Source of the DNA: Pseudidiomarina piscicola
GTDB lineage: Bacteria; Pseudomonadota; Gammaproteobacteria; Enterobacterales; Alteromonadaceae
Assembly (NCBI RefSeq): GCF_902806985.1
Contig: NZ_CADCXY010000001.1
Span: 496,001-560,000, forward strand
Length of the DNA: 64,000 nt
Direction of reading: 5' to 3'
Part shown: piece by piece, positions 47,230 to 56,462 of the stretch
Layout: the number at the start of each line of letters is the position of its first letter
Position numbering within the stretch: the stretch's first letter is position 1
Translations under genes and position numbers: made by a program
Notes under the pieces: model-generated
The model's input: only the letters and a program-made list of their open reading frames with translations
Databases searched by the model: none
What the model was told of the DNA's origin: nothing

Positions 47230-47512
47230 GTTCGTCAAATTCCTGCTGACGGGCGTCAGCTAGCTGTTCTAAAATATACGCCTGCATTTCATCACTTTCG
47301 AGGCCCAGCAAGTCAGGGTTTTCAATCCATTCAAAAAGTGTACGGCGAACGACTTCTTCCAATACGTCTAAGTTATCATCTTCTTCGCGATAGCTACCGA
47401 TATAGTGTAATAGTTCATTCATCTGATCGACAGCAACTTCCGCATCGTCATCAAAAAAAACCATGTCTTGCACACTAACTAAGTAAGCATAGACATCAAA
47501 TTCACTATACAT
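47222..47512 (-). CDS. Small, very acidic protein of unknown function
   Basis: The 96-residue product has about 28 Asp/Glu, four Arg and no Lys. Predicted helical stretches include VAVDQMNELLHYIGSYREED and EEVVRRTLFEWIEN. No signal peptide, membrane segment or known motif is seen. I do not recognise a family. It overlaps the end of msrC by eight bases and the start of proQ by eight, so all three are translated in a linked way. E. coli has nothing between msrC and proQ. A partner or regulator of basic ProQ is a guess from context and charge only. Confidence 0.78.
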   Translation of the reverse strand: MYSEFDVYAYLVSVQDMVFFDDDAEVAVDQMNELLHYIGSYREEDDNLDVLEEVVRRTLFEWIENPDLLGLESDEMQAYILEQLADARQQEFDEHE

Positions 47513-47990
47513 TCTGCGATCCGTTTAGTTGGTTCCAGTTGAGCGTTTCGATGAATCTACCAAGTTTACTAAGGCCATCGGCATCGTGCTGTGTAAAACG
47601 ACCAACCGTTGGACTATCAAGGTCAAACACACCAACCACACGCTGATGAACGGTCAAGGGCACCACAACTTCAGCATTCGACGCGCTATCACAGGCGATA
47701 TGGCTTGGAAAGGCATGGACATCTTCCACCAACTGGGTTTCTAGACTACTTGCCGCAGCCCCGCAGACACCTTTGCCAAACGGAATACGTAAGCAAGCAA
47801 CCTTACCCTGAAATGGGCCTAAAACCAACGTGTCTGGTTCGCGGGTTAGGTAAAATCCAACCCAATTGACATCATCAAGCTGATCAAATACTAAGGCTGA
47901 CAGGTTGCTCAAGTTAGCGATGAGGTCGGGCTCGTCTGCAGTAATTGCTTGGGCTTGTGAAATTAATAAATCGTAATCCATCATTGTCAT
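47505..47990 (-). CDS. msrC: fRMsr (MsrC), free methionine-(R)-sulfoxide reductase
   Basis: The 161-residue single GAF-domain enzyme reduces free methionine-R-sulfoxide with thioredoxin. The three redox cysteines are at C66, C76 and C100 (VACLRIPFGKGVCG and HIACD), with the same 10 and 24 residue spacing as in E. coli YebR/MsrC. Two further ATGs follow within the first four codons, so the exact start is uncertain by a few residues. It lies directly after yeaC without a gap. Confidence 0.95.
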   Translation of the reverse strand: MTMMDYDLLISQAQAITADEPDLIANLSNLSALVFDQLDDVNWVGFYLTREPDTLVLGPFQGKVACLRIPFGKGVCGAAASSLETQLVEDVHAFPSHIACDSASNAEVVVPLTVHQRVVGVFDLDSPTVGRFTQHDADGLSKLGRFIETLNWNQLNGSQNV

Positions 47991-48284
47991 TTATTTTGAC
48001 TCATCGGCGGTTAATGGAAAGGTGGCAATGCTCTGCTCTGAGCGCTGCAGTTGTTCACGCATTTTCCGTTTACTTTGAGTTACCAACAAGCCGTCGGCAC
48101 CTACGCGAAAAGGCTCTTCTGATGGACAGTAATTTGCTTGGTAGGCCATTACCAATTGAATGGTATGTTCTTTCTGAGCCTCGGTAAGCGCTACACCATC
48201 AGGCCATCGGCCGGTTTCAACAGCTTGCACCAAGCGCTCATAGGTTTCTGGCGAGATACTTGCCAGTAAGTCTTCAAACTGCAT
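47991..48284 (-). CDS. YeaC-like protein (DUF1315)
   Basis: The 97-residue cytoplasmic protein matches the DUF1315/YeaC pattern: LLASISPETYERLVQAVETGRWPDGVALTEAQKEHTIQLVMAYQA. Function is unknown. It begins at an ATG sharing one base with the zinc-ribbon gene stop (TAATG) and abuts msrC, so it belongs to the same coupled cluster. Confidence 0.9.
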   Translation of the reverse strand: MQFEDLLASISPETYERLVQAVETGRWPDGVALTEAQKEHTIQLVMAYQANYCPSEEPFRVGADGLLVTQSKRKMREQLQRSEQSIATFPLTADESK

Positions 48285-48610
48285 TAACGACCTCGCTTCA
48301 AAAAGACGATACGCACACGGTTAATAACGAACCAAACTAAACCCACCACGATTAACCCGTAACTTACTTGGGCTTGCCAAGCATCAGGGTGCGGTTGTTC
48401 AAGAAAGGTATAAGCAAACGCCGCTATCGCAATGAGTAATGCCAACATTGACTGACTTAAGAGCTTGTCTTTGCGGCGTTGAACAGCACGCGCCTGCTCG
48501 CGCTGCAGGTCTTCACTAGAGCGGCCAGCGAGCACAAAATCACAATGAGAACAGGTCTTTGCCTTATCGGAAATTCGTTTATTACATGAGGGGCATTGAA
48601 TGAGCGCCAT
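48284..48610 (-). CDS. Zinc-ribbon membrane protein
   Basis: The 108-residue protein starts with a zinc-ribbon of two CxxC knuckles (CPSCNKRISDKAKTCSHC, residues 6-23). A basic helix follows, then two hydrophobic segments (about 55-70 and 82-98). This is the common zinc_ribbon_2-plus-TM layout with no assigned function. It is the first gene of the six-gene cluster that leads through yeaC, msrC, the acidic protein and proQ to prc. Confidence 0.82.
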   Translation of the reverse strand: MALIQCPSCNKRISDKAKTCSHCDFVLAGRSSEDLQREQARAVQRRKDKLLSQSMLALLIAIAAFAYTFLEQPHPDAWQAQVSYGLIVVGLVWFVINRVRIVFLKRGR

Positions 48611-48690
48611 GATGTCCTCTAATTACCTACTTCGAACTAAGCAATATAAGGGTTTCAGCGCTAATTTCAAGCGCCGAGGGGCGCTCAGGC

Positions 48691-48720
48691 AAAAAAGAAC
48701 CCGCGACAAAGCGCGGGTTC
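48691..48720 (-). terminator. Rho-independent terminator after the AGCS symporter gene
   Basis: GAACCCGCG and CGCGGGTTC form a perfect nine-base stem with an ACAAAG loop; six A on the plus strand give the T run on the minus strand. It lies 26 bases after the symporter stop. Confidence 0.9.
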
Positions 48721-48746
48721 TAGCAGTCGTAGATGAAAACAAAGAA

Positions 48747-50432
48747 CTAGTTTTCGTCCTTACTCTTACTCTGCTCGGCATCAAAGTCCTGCCAATAGGC
48801 TTTTACCGTGTCTTTCATTTCACGCCGTAACAGCATGATGCCTAATAGGTTAGGCAGCGTCATTAAGACAATGGCGACATACGACAAGGTCCATACCAAG
48901 GTAGTATCGGCAAACGAAGCAATAAAGAACCCTGCTACATAGATGATGCGATACGGCATGACGCCTTTTTGCCCAAACAAATAAACCACTGCGCGGTCGC
49001 CGTAATAAGACCAAGCAATTGCCGTTGAGAAGGCAAACATTAGCAAGCTGATGGGGACAATGTACTCACCCCAATCACCGAGGAAACCATTACTAAAGGC
49101 AATTGAAGTTAGTGCTGCTGAGTGCACGAGGCTTTCCCCAACAATCACGATGTCTTCTTTCATTAAGCGACCATTGTCAATTCGCAACGAGCCGGTATAA
49201 GGGTCTTCTCCGGCCACAATGAAACGGACATCTTCAGCGACAGAGCGTGCATGCAACATGGTGTAACCATTGCTGACCGCAGCGCCGTCACGCACCGTAA
49301 TAGTACCAGTAAACTTCTCGATGGTATTTTCGTTGGTGCTATTGAGGTAATGATAAAGCTTGGTTCTGTCGGCTTCGACCGCATCGTCGTAGTTGCCGGC
49401 AATGACCTCTAAGTCGGTGCGTGAGAAGGTATTCTCATGCTTCTCACTCCACACACCAGACGATAAAATAACAAGGCCAGTTAAGGTACAAACCACAATG
49501 GTGTCAATGAAAGGCTCAAGAATCGACACTAGCCCTTCAGAGACAGGCTCTTCAGCACGTGCTGAAGCGTGCGCAATAGGTGCTGAACCCTGCCCCGCCT
49601 CGTTCGAGAACAAGCCACGGTTAACACCGCGGTTAAAGGCATAAGCAAAGGTGGCACCTAAGAAGCCGCCTGTGGCCGCCGAACCTGAGAAGGCATCGGT
49701 AAAGATCGCTGCAAAGGAAGGACCGATCTGATCAAGGTTATAGAAAATAACGCTAAAGGCACCGATCACATAAAGCAGCCCCATAATAGGCACAATTTTC
49801 GATGTCACTGCCGCAATTCGCTTGATACCACCGATGATAACCATCGCCAGCAGAATCGCTAAGATACCGCCGGTAAGCATTGGATCAACGCCAAAGCTCA
49901 TTTCCATACTTTGCGCGATGTTATTGATTTGCGGCATGTTGCCGGTACCAAATGAACTGATGATAGTGGCCACTGCGAAAATCACAGCTAACCATTTCAT
50001 GTTCAAGCGACGGTCCATGTAATACATCGGTCCGCCGGCCATAGTGCCGTCTTCTGTTTGTACACGGTACTTGTGCGATAAGGTTACTTCGACAAATTTG
50101 GTTGTCATACCGAGGAATGCCGTTACCCACATCCAGAACAAGGCTGCGGGGCCACCAAGGAAGATAGCCAGTGCGACACCACCAATGTTACCTGTACCTA
50201 CGGTACCGGATAACGCCGTGGAGAGCGCTTGGAAATGGCTGGTATCGCCCTTTGCACCTTTTTTGTCGAATTTCCCCGTAAGTACTTTCCAGGCATGACC
50301 GAAAAAACGAATTTGTGGAAAGCCTAAATAGAGTGTGAAAAAGATACCTACACCCAGCAGTATATATGGAAAGTATGCTGCTGAGCCCAGATAACCATCG
50401 AGCATTAAAAGAAAGTTGTTAATCGCTTCCAA
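48747..50432 (-). CDS. AGCS family Na+:alanine symporter with a large periplasmic-type insertion
   Basis: The 561-residue protein has the AGCS core: [20 protein letters not shown], the GGPMYYM motif, and [24 protein letters not shown]. It imports alanine or glycine with Na+. AGCS proteins are usually 440-490 residues. Here about 100 extra, mostly hydrophilic residues (roughly 330-436) lie between the helix ending [10 protein letters not shown] and the helix starting SAALTSIAF. The start is a TTG with an excellent AAGGGGG site six bases upstream; the first ATG is ten codons in. A terminator follows. Confidence 0.92.
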   Translation of the reverse strand: MEAINNFLLMLDGYLGSAAYFPYILLGVGIFFTLYLGFPQIRFFGHAWKVLTGKFDKKGAKGDTSHFQALSTALSGTVGTGNIGGVALAIFLGGPAALFWMWVTAFLGMTTKFVEVTLSHKYRVQTEDGTMAGGPMYYMDRRLNMKWLAVIFAVATIISSFGTGNMPQINNIAQSMEMSFGVDPMLTGGILAILLAMVIIGGIKRIAAVTSKIVPIMGLLYVIGAFSVIFYNLDQIGPSFAAIFTDAFSGSAATGGFLGATFAYAFNRGVNRGLFSNEAGQGSAPIAHASARAEEPVSEGLVSILEPFIDTIVVCTLTGLVILSSGVWSEKHENTFSRTDLEVIAGNYDDAVEADRTKLYHYLNSTNENTIEKFTGTITVRDGAAVSNGYTMLHARSVAEDVRFIVAGEDPYTGSLRIDNGRLMKEDIVIVGESLVHSAALTSIAFSNGFLGDWGEYIVPISLLMFAFSTAIAWSYYGDRAVVYLFGQKGVMPYRIIYVAGFFIASFADTTLVWTLSYVAIVLMTLPNLLGIMLLRREMKDTVKAYWQDFDAEQSKSKDEN

Positions 50433-50502
50433 GGTGTCCCCCTTGCGAATTTGTTATCGTTATTTATTGTCGTTATGTTTTAGTAAAGCTAACTTGCGCG
50501 AC

Positions 50503-51633
50503 TTAATCGCGCAAGTTATTTGCAACAGCATAGACTGCGCTAAGCACATCTGCACCTAATTGTGCGCTGCGGTTTGCTGACCAACCAAAGTCTTCGTCTG
50601 GTAGGTTGGCATTATCTTTAAATGGCATTTCTAAAGTAAAGGCTAAACAGTTGAAGCGTTGCGCTACTGCGTTACTTGCAACCGTAAGGTTGGCTTCACC
50701 GGGTGCTTCGACATCATAACCATGCTCAACTTGGAATTCTGGCGTAATCGCTAACAAGGTTTGCTTAAATTGTTTCGCTAGGTTCTCGTGGCGTTCATCA
50801 TAGCAAGGTACGCCTTCACAACCGGCGAGGAAGTTATACGGTAAGTCTTCGTCACCGTGAATATCAAGATAAAGGTCAACACCGGTCTCTTGCATCGCGT
50901 CGAGCACGTAGTAAACCTCAGGGCTTTTTTCTAACGAAGGCTCCGCCCACTCGCGGTTAAGATTGGTGCCAACTGCATTTGTGCGCAGGTGACCACGTAC
51001 GCTGCCATCTGGGTTCATGTTAGGTACCACATAAAACACGTTTTCTTGCAAAAGCTTGCGTGCGGTACCGTCTTCATCATCTAGTAAGCGGCTTAACAAG
51101 CCTTCGATAAACCATTCAGCCATACTCTCGCCTGGATGTTGCCGTGCGGTCACCCAAATCTTGCGCTTTTGCTCTGCGGGCTCACCTACCACTAGCAGGT
51201 TCATGTCACGGCCATCAAGGGTTGAGCCTAACCATACATGCTCGACTAAGCTTGATTGCTGGGCTGAATGGATCAAATCTTGGTGACGCTCGTACGAATA
51301 CGGCGTGAAATAAGCGAAATAAACACTTTCTTGTTCTAAGGTATGACGAATGGTCAGTTGCTTACCGTCGAATGAGGTCGGCACGCGGAACCACGTTTCA
51401 CGGTCATAGGAAGCTACCGCTGAGTAGTCTTTCCAACCCGCTGGATACGCAGATTCACCGGCATTGCTGATGTTCATTACGTGTTCGGTACCAATTTCAC
51501 CATAAAGTTTAAAGTGGAACCATTGGAAAAAGTCTGACTGGTGATCTTTGCGAATCTTTAATTCAATTGCATCTTCATTGCTGGCATCTACGACTTCAAT
51601 ATTACCGCTGTCGAATTGAGCTGTGATAAACAT
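50503..51633 (-). CDS. M14 family carboxypeptidase (cytosolic-carboxypeptidase-like)
   Basis: The 376-residue zinc carboxypeptidase has an N-terminal beta domain (about residues 1-115) typical of the CCP-like M14D subgroup. The catalytic domain carries zinc ligands H166 and E169 (ARQHPGESMAEWF), H259 (DIHGDEDLPYNF) and the general base E335 (FTLEMPF). Substrate residues NMNPDGSVRGHLRTNA and TNLNREW are present. No signal peptide, so it is cytoplasmic. Bacterial members are assumed to trim peptides. AGGGAAAATCT precedes the ATG. Confidence 0.92.
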   Translation of the reverse strand: MFITAQFDSGNIEVVDASNEDAIELKIRKDHQSDFFQWFHFKLYGEIGTEHVMNISNAGESAYPAGWKDYSAVASYDRETWFRVPTSFDGKQLTIRHTLEQESVYFAYFTPYSYERHQDLIHSAQQSSLVEHVWLGSTLDGRDMNLLVVGEPAEQKRKIWVTARQHPGESMAEWFIEGLLSRLLDDEDGTARKLLQENVFYVVPNMNPDGSVRGHLRTNAVGTNLNREWAEPSLEKSPEVYYVLDAMQETGVDLYLDIHGDEDLPYNFLAGCEGVPCYDERHENLAKQFKQTLLAITPEFQVEHGYDVEAPGEANLTVASNAVAQRFNCLAFTLEMPFKDNANLPDEDFGWSANRSAQLGADVLSAVYAVANNLRD

Positions 51634-51666
51634 AGATTTTCCCTATTGTCTTGCTGTCATCAAAAC

Positions 51667-51688
51667 AAAAGCGCCTATTGGCGCTTTT
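51667..51688. terminator. Terminator between gap and the M14 gene
   Basis: AAAAGCGCC, TATT loop, GGCGCTTTT: a nine-base perfect stem with modest T runs. It lies 17 bases after the gap stop on the minus strand. Confidence 0.7.
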
Positions 51689-51704
51689 GAGAAAGAGTTT
51701 TTTA

Positions 51705-53150
51705 TTATTTTGGCAGATTCATAAGCTGCTGACCTGCCATTTGCTCAGCAACACGAACCACTTGGCAACTATAGCCGAACTCGTTGTCGTACCAAACATA
51801 AAGTACGGCACGGTCATCTTCAACGATGGTTGCTTGTGAATCTACCACACCTGCATAGCGCGAACCTACCAAGTCACTAGAAACGATTTCTGTTGATGCT
51901 GTGAAATCGATTTGCGCTTGCAGATCTGAATGCAATGCTTGCTCACGTAAGAATGCATTGAGCTCGTCTTTGCTGGTTGTTTTGTCTAAATTCAAGTTCA
52001 TAATCGCCATGGAAACATTTGGCGTTGGCACGCGAATTGCGTTCCCGGTAAGCTTACCGCTTAATTCTGGTAGCGCTTTCGCAACAGCTTTCGCAGCACC
52101 GGTTGACGTCAACACCATGTTCAACGGTGCTGAACGACCACGGCGCTCGGCTTTGTGGTAGTTATCAATCAGGTTTTGATCGTTGGTGTACGAGTGCACT
52201 GTTTCAACGTGACCATTGCGGATGCCATACTGATCATTGATCGCCTTCAGTACCGGGGTAATTGCGTTAGTGGTACAGCTTGCCGCACTGACAATCATGT
52301 CATCGGCTAAAATGTCTGTGTGATTCACACCGTAAACAACGTTTTTAATCGCGCCTTTTGAAGGTGCGGTTAACAAGACTTTCTTCACGCCTTTCGACTT
52401 CAAGTGCAAGCCAAGACCCGCTTCATCTTTCCAGATACCTGTGTTGTCGATAACAATAGCATCGTTGATACCGTATTGCGTGTAATCAACTTGGTCGGGG
52501 CCATCAGAGTAGATAACTTTAATGCTAGTACCATTGGCACGAATGGCGGAATTTTCATGGTCAACTGTAATTGAACCATTAAATGGGCCATGAATAGAGT
52601 CACGACGTAACAGGCTGGCACGTTTTTCAAGGTCACCCTCGCGACCACCACGCACCACAATTGCGCGTAAACGCATTTTGTTATTGCTACCGTTTCGCTC
52701 GATCATAAGCCGTGCAAGCAAACGACCAATGCGGCCAAACCCGTAAAGTACGACATCTTGCGCTGGAATTTCGTCAGCTTTATCAACGATATCTACCAAT
52801 TCACGATGTAAGTAATCTGTGACAGAGGCTCCCTTTCCTGCGTCTTTATGCAAATAATTGAACGCTAATTTGCCTAAATCGACACGTGCTGGCGCAAGCT
52901 TCATTTTGCTTAGGGCCTCAATGAAAGGAAAGCTTTCACGTAAACGTAGTTTCACACCTTCATGACGACGGATAAGACGGTGGGCCTTGATGATGTTAAT
53001 GGTGTCGACATTTAACAAAGAACGGCCATAGACCAAGATCTCAACACCGTAGTTACGATAAAGACGGCCAATTAATGGCTGCATTAACTCGGCGAACTCT
53101 TGGCGCTCTTGCCAGCTTTGAAGGGTCATATCCTGCTGCTGATCACTCAT
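51705..53150 (-). CDS. Glyceraldehyde-3-phosphate dehydrogenase, long form with N-terminal extension
   Basis: The 481-residue protein has about 130 extra residues (QSWQERQEFAELMQPLIGRLYRNYGV and onward) before the GAPDH fold. The NAD-binding GFGRIGR is at 137-143, the catalytic C292 in SAASCTTNAITPV, and H319 in VETVHSYTND. This long form is known in Pseudomonas, Vibrio and Alteromonadales, where it is thought to serve gluconeogenesis. The ATG at 53150 has AAGGT eight bases upstream; a TTG start seven codons earlier is rejected. It is divergent from pykA across 156 bases. Confidence 0.94.
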   Translation of the reverse strand: MSDQQQDMTLQSWQERQEFAELMQPLIGRLYRNYGVEILVYGRSLLNVDTINIIKAHRLIRRHEGVKLRLRESFPFIEALSKMKLAPARVDLGKLAFNYLHKDAGKGASVTDYLHRELVDIVDKADEIPAQDVVLYGFGRIGRLLARLMIERNGSNNKMRLRAIVVRGGREGDLEKRASLLRRDSIHGPFNGSITVDHENSAIRANGTSIKVIYSDGPDQVDYTQYGINDAIVIDNTGIWKDEAGLGLHLKSKGVKKVLLTAPSKGAIKNVVYGVNHTDILADDMIVSAASCTTNAITPVLKAINDQYGIRNGHVETVHSYTNDQNLIDNYHKAERRGRSAPLNMVLTSTGAAKAVAKALPELSGKLTGNAIRVPTPNVSMAIMNLNLDKTTSKDELNAFLREQALHSDLQAQIDFTASTEIVSSDLVGSRYAGVVDSQATIVEDDRAVLYVWYDNEFGYSCQVVRVAEQMAGQQLMNLPK

Positions 53151-53306
53151 GCGATTACCTTTACGTTGCAATGAAAAAGAAGATAAACAAAAAGTGCGCG
53201 CTATTGTACTGAAAACCCCGCTTAAGTGCCAGAAACTCTGTAACCAAAGTCGGATCGTGGTATCATTTGCCCCCTAAAAAATGGTTTGCGCTGCGAGGAG
53301 TTCAAC

Positions 53307-54743
53307 ATGTTACGTCGTACTAAAATTGTTACCACTTTAGGTCCTGCTACGGACGATCTAGAAGTCTTAGAAGCGCTGATAAAAGCCGGCGCTAACGTTG
53401 TTCGGCTTAACTTTTCGCATGGCAAACCTGAAGATCATGAACAACGAGCCAGTATGGTTCGTGACATCTGTCAGCGCTTAGGAACGCACGTCGCAATTCT
53501 TGGCGACCTGCAAGGCCCCAAAATTCGTATTGCCAAGTTTGCCAATGGCCCTATCACCCTCGAACAAGGTGATAACTTTGTTCTTGATGCAGCGCTCGAT
53601 GCAACTGCTGGTGACCAAAAAAGTGTCGGAATTGACTATAAACAGCTACCACAGGATGTCAGTGCCGGAGATATCTTACTGTTAGATGACGGTCGCGTGC
53701 GTCTTCAGGTACAAGAAGTTAAAGACAGCAAGGTTTATACCTTTGTGACCATCGGTGGCACTTTATCGAACAATAAAGGTATTAACCGTCTCGGTGGCGG
53801 CCTATCAGCTGGCGCACTCACCGACAAAGACCACGAAGACATCAAGCTCGCAGCTAAGCTTGGCGTTGATTACCTTGCCGTATCGTTTCCCCGTTGTGCC
53901 GAAGATATGCATGAAGCACGCCGTTTACTACGAGCCGCAAATGGCAGTGGTATGTTGTGCGCCAAAATTGAACGGGCAGAAGCTGTGGCATCCGACCAAG
54001 CCTTGGACGAAATTATTCGTGCCTCTGAAGCTGTGATGGTTGCGCGCGGTGACCTTGGAGTTGAAATCGGCGATGCCCAGTTAGTCGGTAAACAGAAAAA
54101 AATTATTTCCCGCGCTCGCCAGCTTAACAAGGTTGTGATCACTGCCACCCAAATGATGGAGTCGATGATCGAAAACCCGATGCCAACGCGCGCAGAAGTG
54201 ATGGACGTAGCGAACGCCGTCATTGATGGCACCGATGCGGTCATGTTGTCGGCCGAAACAGCTGCAGGTAATTTCCCGGTGGCGACCGTACAGGCCATGG
54301 CGGAAATCTGCCTCGGTGCAGAGACGCATCCGGCAGCACGACTCGACAACAGTGAACTGGAAGAAACCTTCACCAATATCCAAGAGGCAACGGCCATCAC
54401 CTCGATGTACGCTGCAACCCACTTAGATGGCGTGAAAGCTATCATTGCCTTAACCGAGTCGGGCTCGACCGCCAAGCTGATGTCGCGTATTCACACTATT
54501 TTGCCGATATTCTCCCTATCGCGTCACCAAGATACCCGTAACCGTTGTGCGCTTTATCGTGGCGTCTATCCGGTCGACTTTGATTCCACCCAAAGTCGCA
54601 CCGATGAACTTGGTCACAATGCTATCGCAGTGATTAAAGCTCAGGGGCATATTCACGCCGGTGATCTGGTGGTAATGACCTACGGTGATGTCATGGAAAC
54701 AGTGGGCTCGACCAATACTTGTAAAATTATTGAGGTGAAGTAG
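53307..54743 (+). CDS. pykA: PykA, pyruvate kinase (type II)
   Basis: The 478-residue enzyme makes pyruvate and ATP from phosphoenolpyruvate. It follows E. coli PykA along its length: [50 protein letters not shown], and the signature region containing [13 protein letters not shown] lies six bases before the ATG at 53307. A -10-like TATCAT is near 53260. It is divergent from gap, and its last 17 bases overlap the end of the convergent DUF6279 gene. Confidence 0.97.
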   Translation: MLRRTKIVTTLGPATDDLEVLEALIKAGANVVRLNFSHGKPEDHEQRASMVRDICQRLGTHVAILGDLQGPKIRIAKFANGPITLEQGDNFVLDAALDATAGDQKSVGIDYKQLPQDVSAGDILLLDDGRVRLQVQEVKDSKVYTFVTIGGTLSNNKGINRLGGGLSAGALTDKDHEDIKLAAKLGVDYLAVSFPRCAEDMHEARRLLRAANGSGMLCAKIERAEAVASDQALDEIIRASEAVMVARGDLGVEIGDAQLVGKQKKIISRARQLNKVVITATQMMESMIENPMPTRAEVMDVANAVIDGTDAVMLSAETAAGNFPVATVQAMAEICLGAETHPAARLDNSELEETFTNIQEATAITSMYAATHLDGVKAIIALTESGSTAKLMSRIHTILPIFSLSRHQDTRNRCALYRGVYPVDFDSTQSRTDELGHNAIAVIKAQGHIHAGDLVVMTYGDVMETVGSTNTCKIIEVK

Positions 54744-55593
54744 CAAAGTTCTCTATGAGGCTATCGAGAGTCTTTCGATAGCCCTCGAGCTTATTGCGTA
54801 AGTGCTGCTTTTGTCCGTTGGTAAGCGTTGAATAGATATCAACACTTAATTGTTGGGTTAACAGGGTATTTGCCGCCACCATTCGATTTAGTTCATCGCT
54901 ACGCAGCTGCTCTGGCTGTGTGATTAGCAGACTCATTTGCTCAGCATAGTCGGCGGCTTCGGGGTTATTCAGTGTTGCCGCGAACAACTCTAACCAACGT
55001 TGTTGATACGCCAGCCACTGTTCACGTGAACTCCCTCGCTGCTCTAACCAACGGCGCAATAAAGTTCTCTGCTCTTTCTGTAACGGCCCCAACCACTCTT
55101 TCGCGCGGTCAAATAACTTATCTAAACGCTCTTTTTTGGCATCTTCAGGGTCACGTTCTTGATAGTCCTCGCGCTCTTCTTGCAAACGTTCGCGTAAGTT
55201 TTCGAGCAACTGCTGACGTTGTTCTGGGGTAAGTTGCGGTAGATAGGTTAACGCGTAAGGTTCGAGCTGATTTCGAATGGTCGTCCAAAACCCATAGGCC
55301 TGTTCAGATAAACCGACCACTTGCTTGACCGTCAAGGTATCGGTGTCGATACCTTCGATTAGCTCTACCAGTAAATCGCGATAACGTGGTAACTGAGTTT
55401 GCGCATGCCACTGATGAAGTTCGTCAATACTTCTATCAACGTTATCTTCGAGCGAGCCCGACAGATCGACATATTTTGCCAATTGCCATTCGACATAGGT
55501 ATCAGCAAAACGATAACCAAACTGTGCGGAACATCCACCTAAAACAATCACCAACAGAAGTAAGCAAACTCGTCGTACTAATTGCGTCAGCAT
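54727..55593 (-). CDS. DUF6279 family lipoprotein
   Basis: The 288-residue protein has a lipoprotein signal ([11 protein letters not shown], cysteine at residue 21) and an all-helical, highly charged body (for example [30 protein letters not shown]). The profile matches the DUF6279 outer-membrane lipoprotein group, of unknown function. It lies 41 bases after the response-regulator gene without an obvious terminator, so it may share that transcript. Its 3' end overlaps pykA by 17 bases and contains a nine-base hairpin (54760-54784). Confidence 0.85.
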   Translation of the reverse strand: MLTQLVRRVCLLLLVIVLGGCSAQFGYRFADTYVEWQLAKYVDLSGSLEDNVDRSIDELHQWHAQTQLPRYRDLLVELIEGIDTDTLTVKQVVGLSEQAYGFWTTIRNQLEPYALTYLPQLTPEQRQQLLENLRERLQEEREDYQERDPEDAKKERLDKLFDRAKEWLGPLQKEQRTLLRRWLEQRGSSREQWLAYQQRWLELFAATLNNPEAADYAEQMSLLITQPEQLRSDELNRMVAANTLLTQQLSVDIYSTLTNGQKQHLRNKLEGYRKTLDSLIENFATSPQ

Positions 55594-55634
55594 TGTTAGT
55601 TCGCTCCTCGGGCTTAGTGGTGTTTTAAAGCGTT

Positions 55635-56462
55635 TTAGGTCGTTAATATCAACCGTTTGATACGTTCTTTGTAGCTACGACTTACTTTCAGTTCTTTGCC
55701 GTTTTTCAAAATAATGTGATATTCGCCATTTTGACGACTGCAAAGCTTCTCAATTTGTTCAAGGTTAACAATGGCTGAACGGTGGATTCGTTGAAACCTA
55801 TTCGGATTCAACTCGTCTTCAAGTTCTTTCATGGTGCGGCGCAGAATATGTGTTTCATTGTTAGCGTGAATACACATGTAATCGCCTGCGGCATCCACCC
55901 ACTCGATGGCATTAATTGCGACGCGCGTTATTTCACCGCTTTCTTTAATGGCAATGTGTTCGGGATAGCGCGCGGTACCCATATCTTGATTTTCCGCAAG
56001 CTTACGCAAAATAGCTTCGCAATCTTCACCCGTTGCATCGGCTAATAAATTAAGCATACGTTGCTGTTGCTGTTCGCGTTCACGTTCAGCAAGATTTTTT
56101 TCAACCCGAGTGAGCGTTTGCTGTAATCGATCATGATCTACTGGCTTCAATAAGTAGTCGATGGCGCGCACTTCGAAGGCTTTAATTGCGTATTGGTCAT
56201 AAGCGGTGACAAATACCACGACCGGTAATTCCAAGCCTCTCGCTTTCACTTCTCTGAGTAATTCAAAGCCATTCATACCTGGCATTTGAATATCAAGAAA
56301 CACCAGGTCAGGTTTAAGCTCAACCATTTTGTCTAATGCCTGGCGGGCATTTTGACATTCGTCAAGTAGCTCAACCTGTGGGAACTCTTGCAATCGCACA
56401 GTTAGCCCGCGTCGCGCAAGGGACTCGTCATCAACGATAAGGGTACGAATTTTGCTAGTCAT
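55635..56462 (-). CDS. LytTR-type response regulator
   Basis: The 275-residue protein has a receiver domain (about residues 5-120, acidic pair D11/D12, phosphoacceptor D57 in VFLDIQMPG, K106 in YLLKPVD). A charged linker leads to a C-terminal LytTR DNA-binding domain (about 170-272, ending VSRSYKERIKRL). Such regulators bind short repeated sites and often control transporters or envelope functions. Its ATG shares a base with the kinase stop (TAATG). No target is evident, but the lipoprotein gene downstream is a candidate. Confidence 0.95.
   Translation of the reverse strand: MTSKIRTLIVDDESLARRGLTVRLQEFPQVELLDECQNARQALDKMVELKPDLVFLDIQMPGMNGFELLREVKARGLELPVVVFVTAYDQYAIKAFEVRAIDYLLKPVDHDRLQQTLTRVEKNLAEREREQQQQRMLNLLADATGEDCEAILRKLAENQDMGTARYPEHIAIKESGEITRVAINAIEWVDAAGDYMCIHANNETHILRRTMKELEDELNPNRFQRIHRSAIVNLEQIEKLCSRQNGEYHIILKNGKELKVSRSYKERIKRLILTT

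Noticed and set aside
53870-54475. 201-codon open frame opposite pykA
   Set aside because: It is a shadow of the conserved pyruvate kinase frame, with no recognisable motif and no upstream ribosome site.
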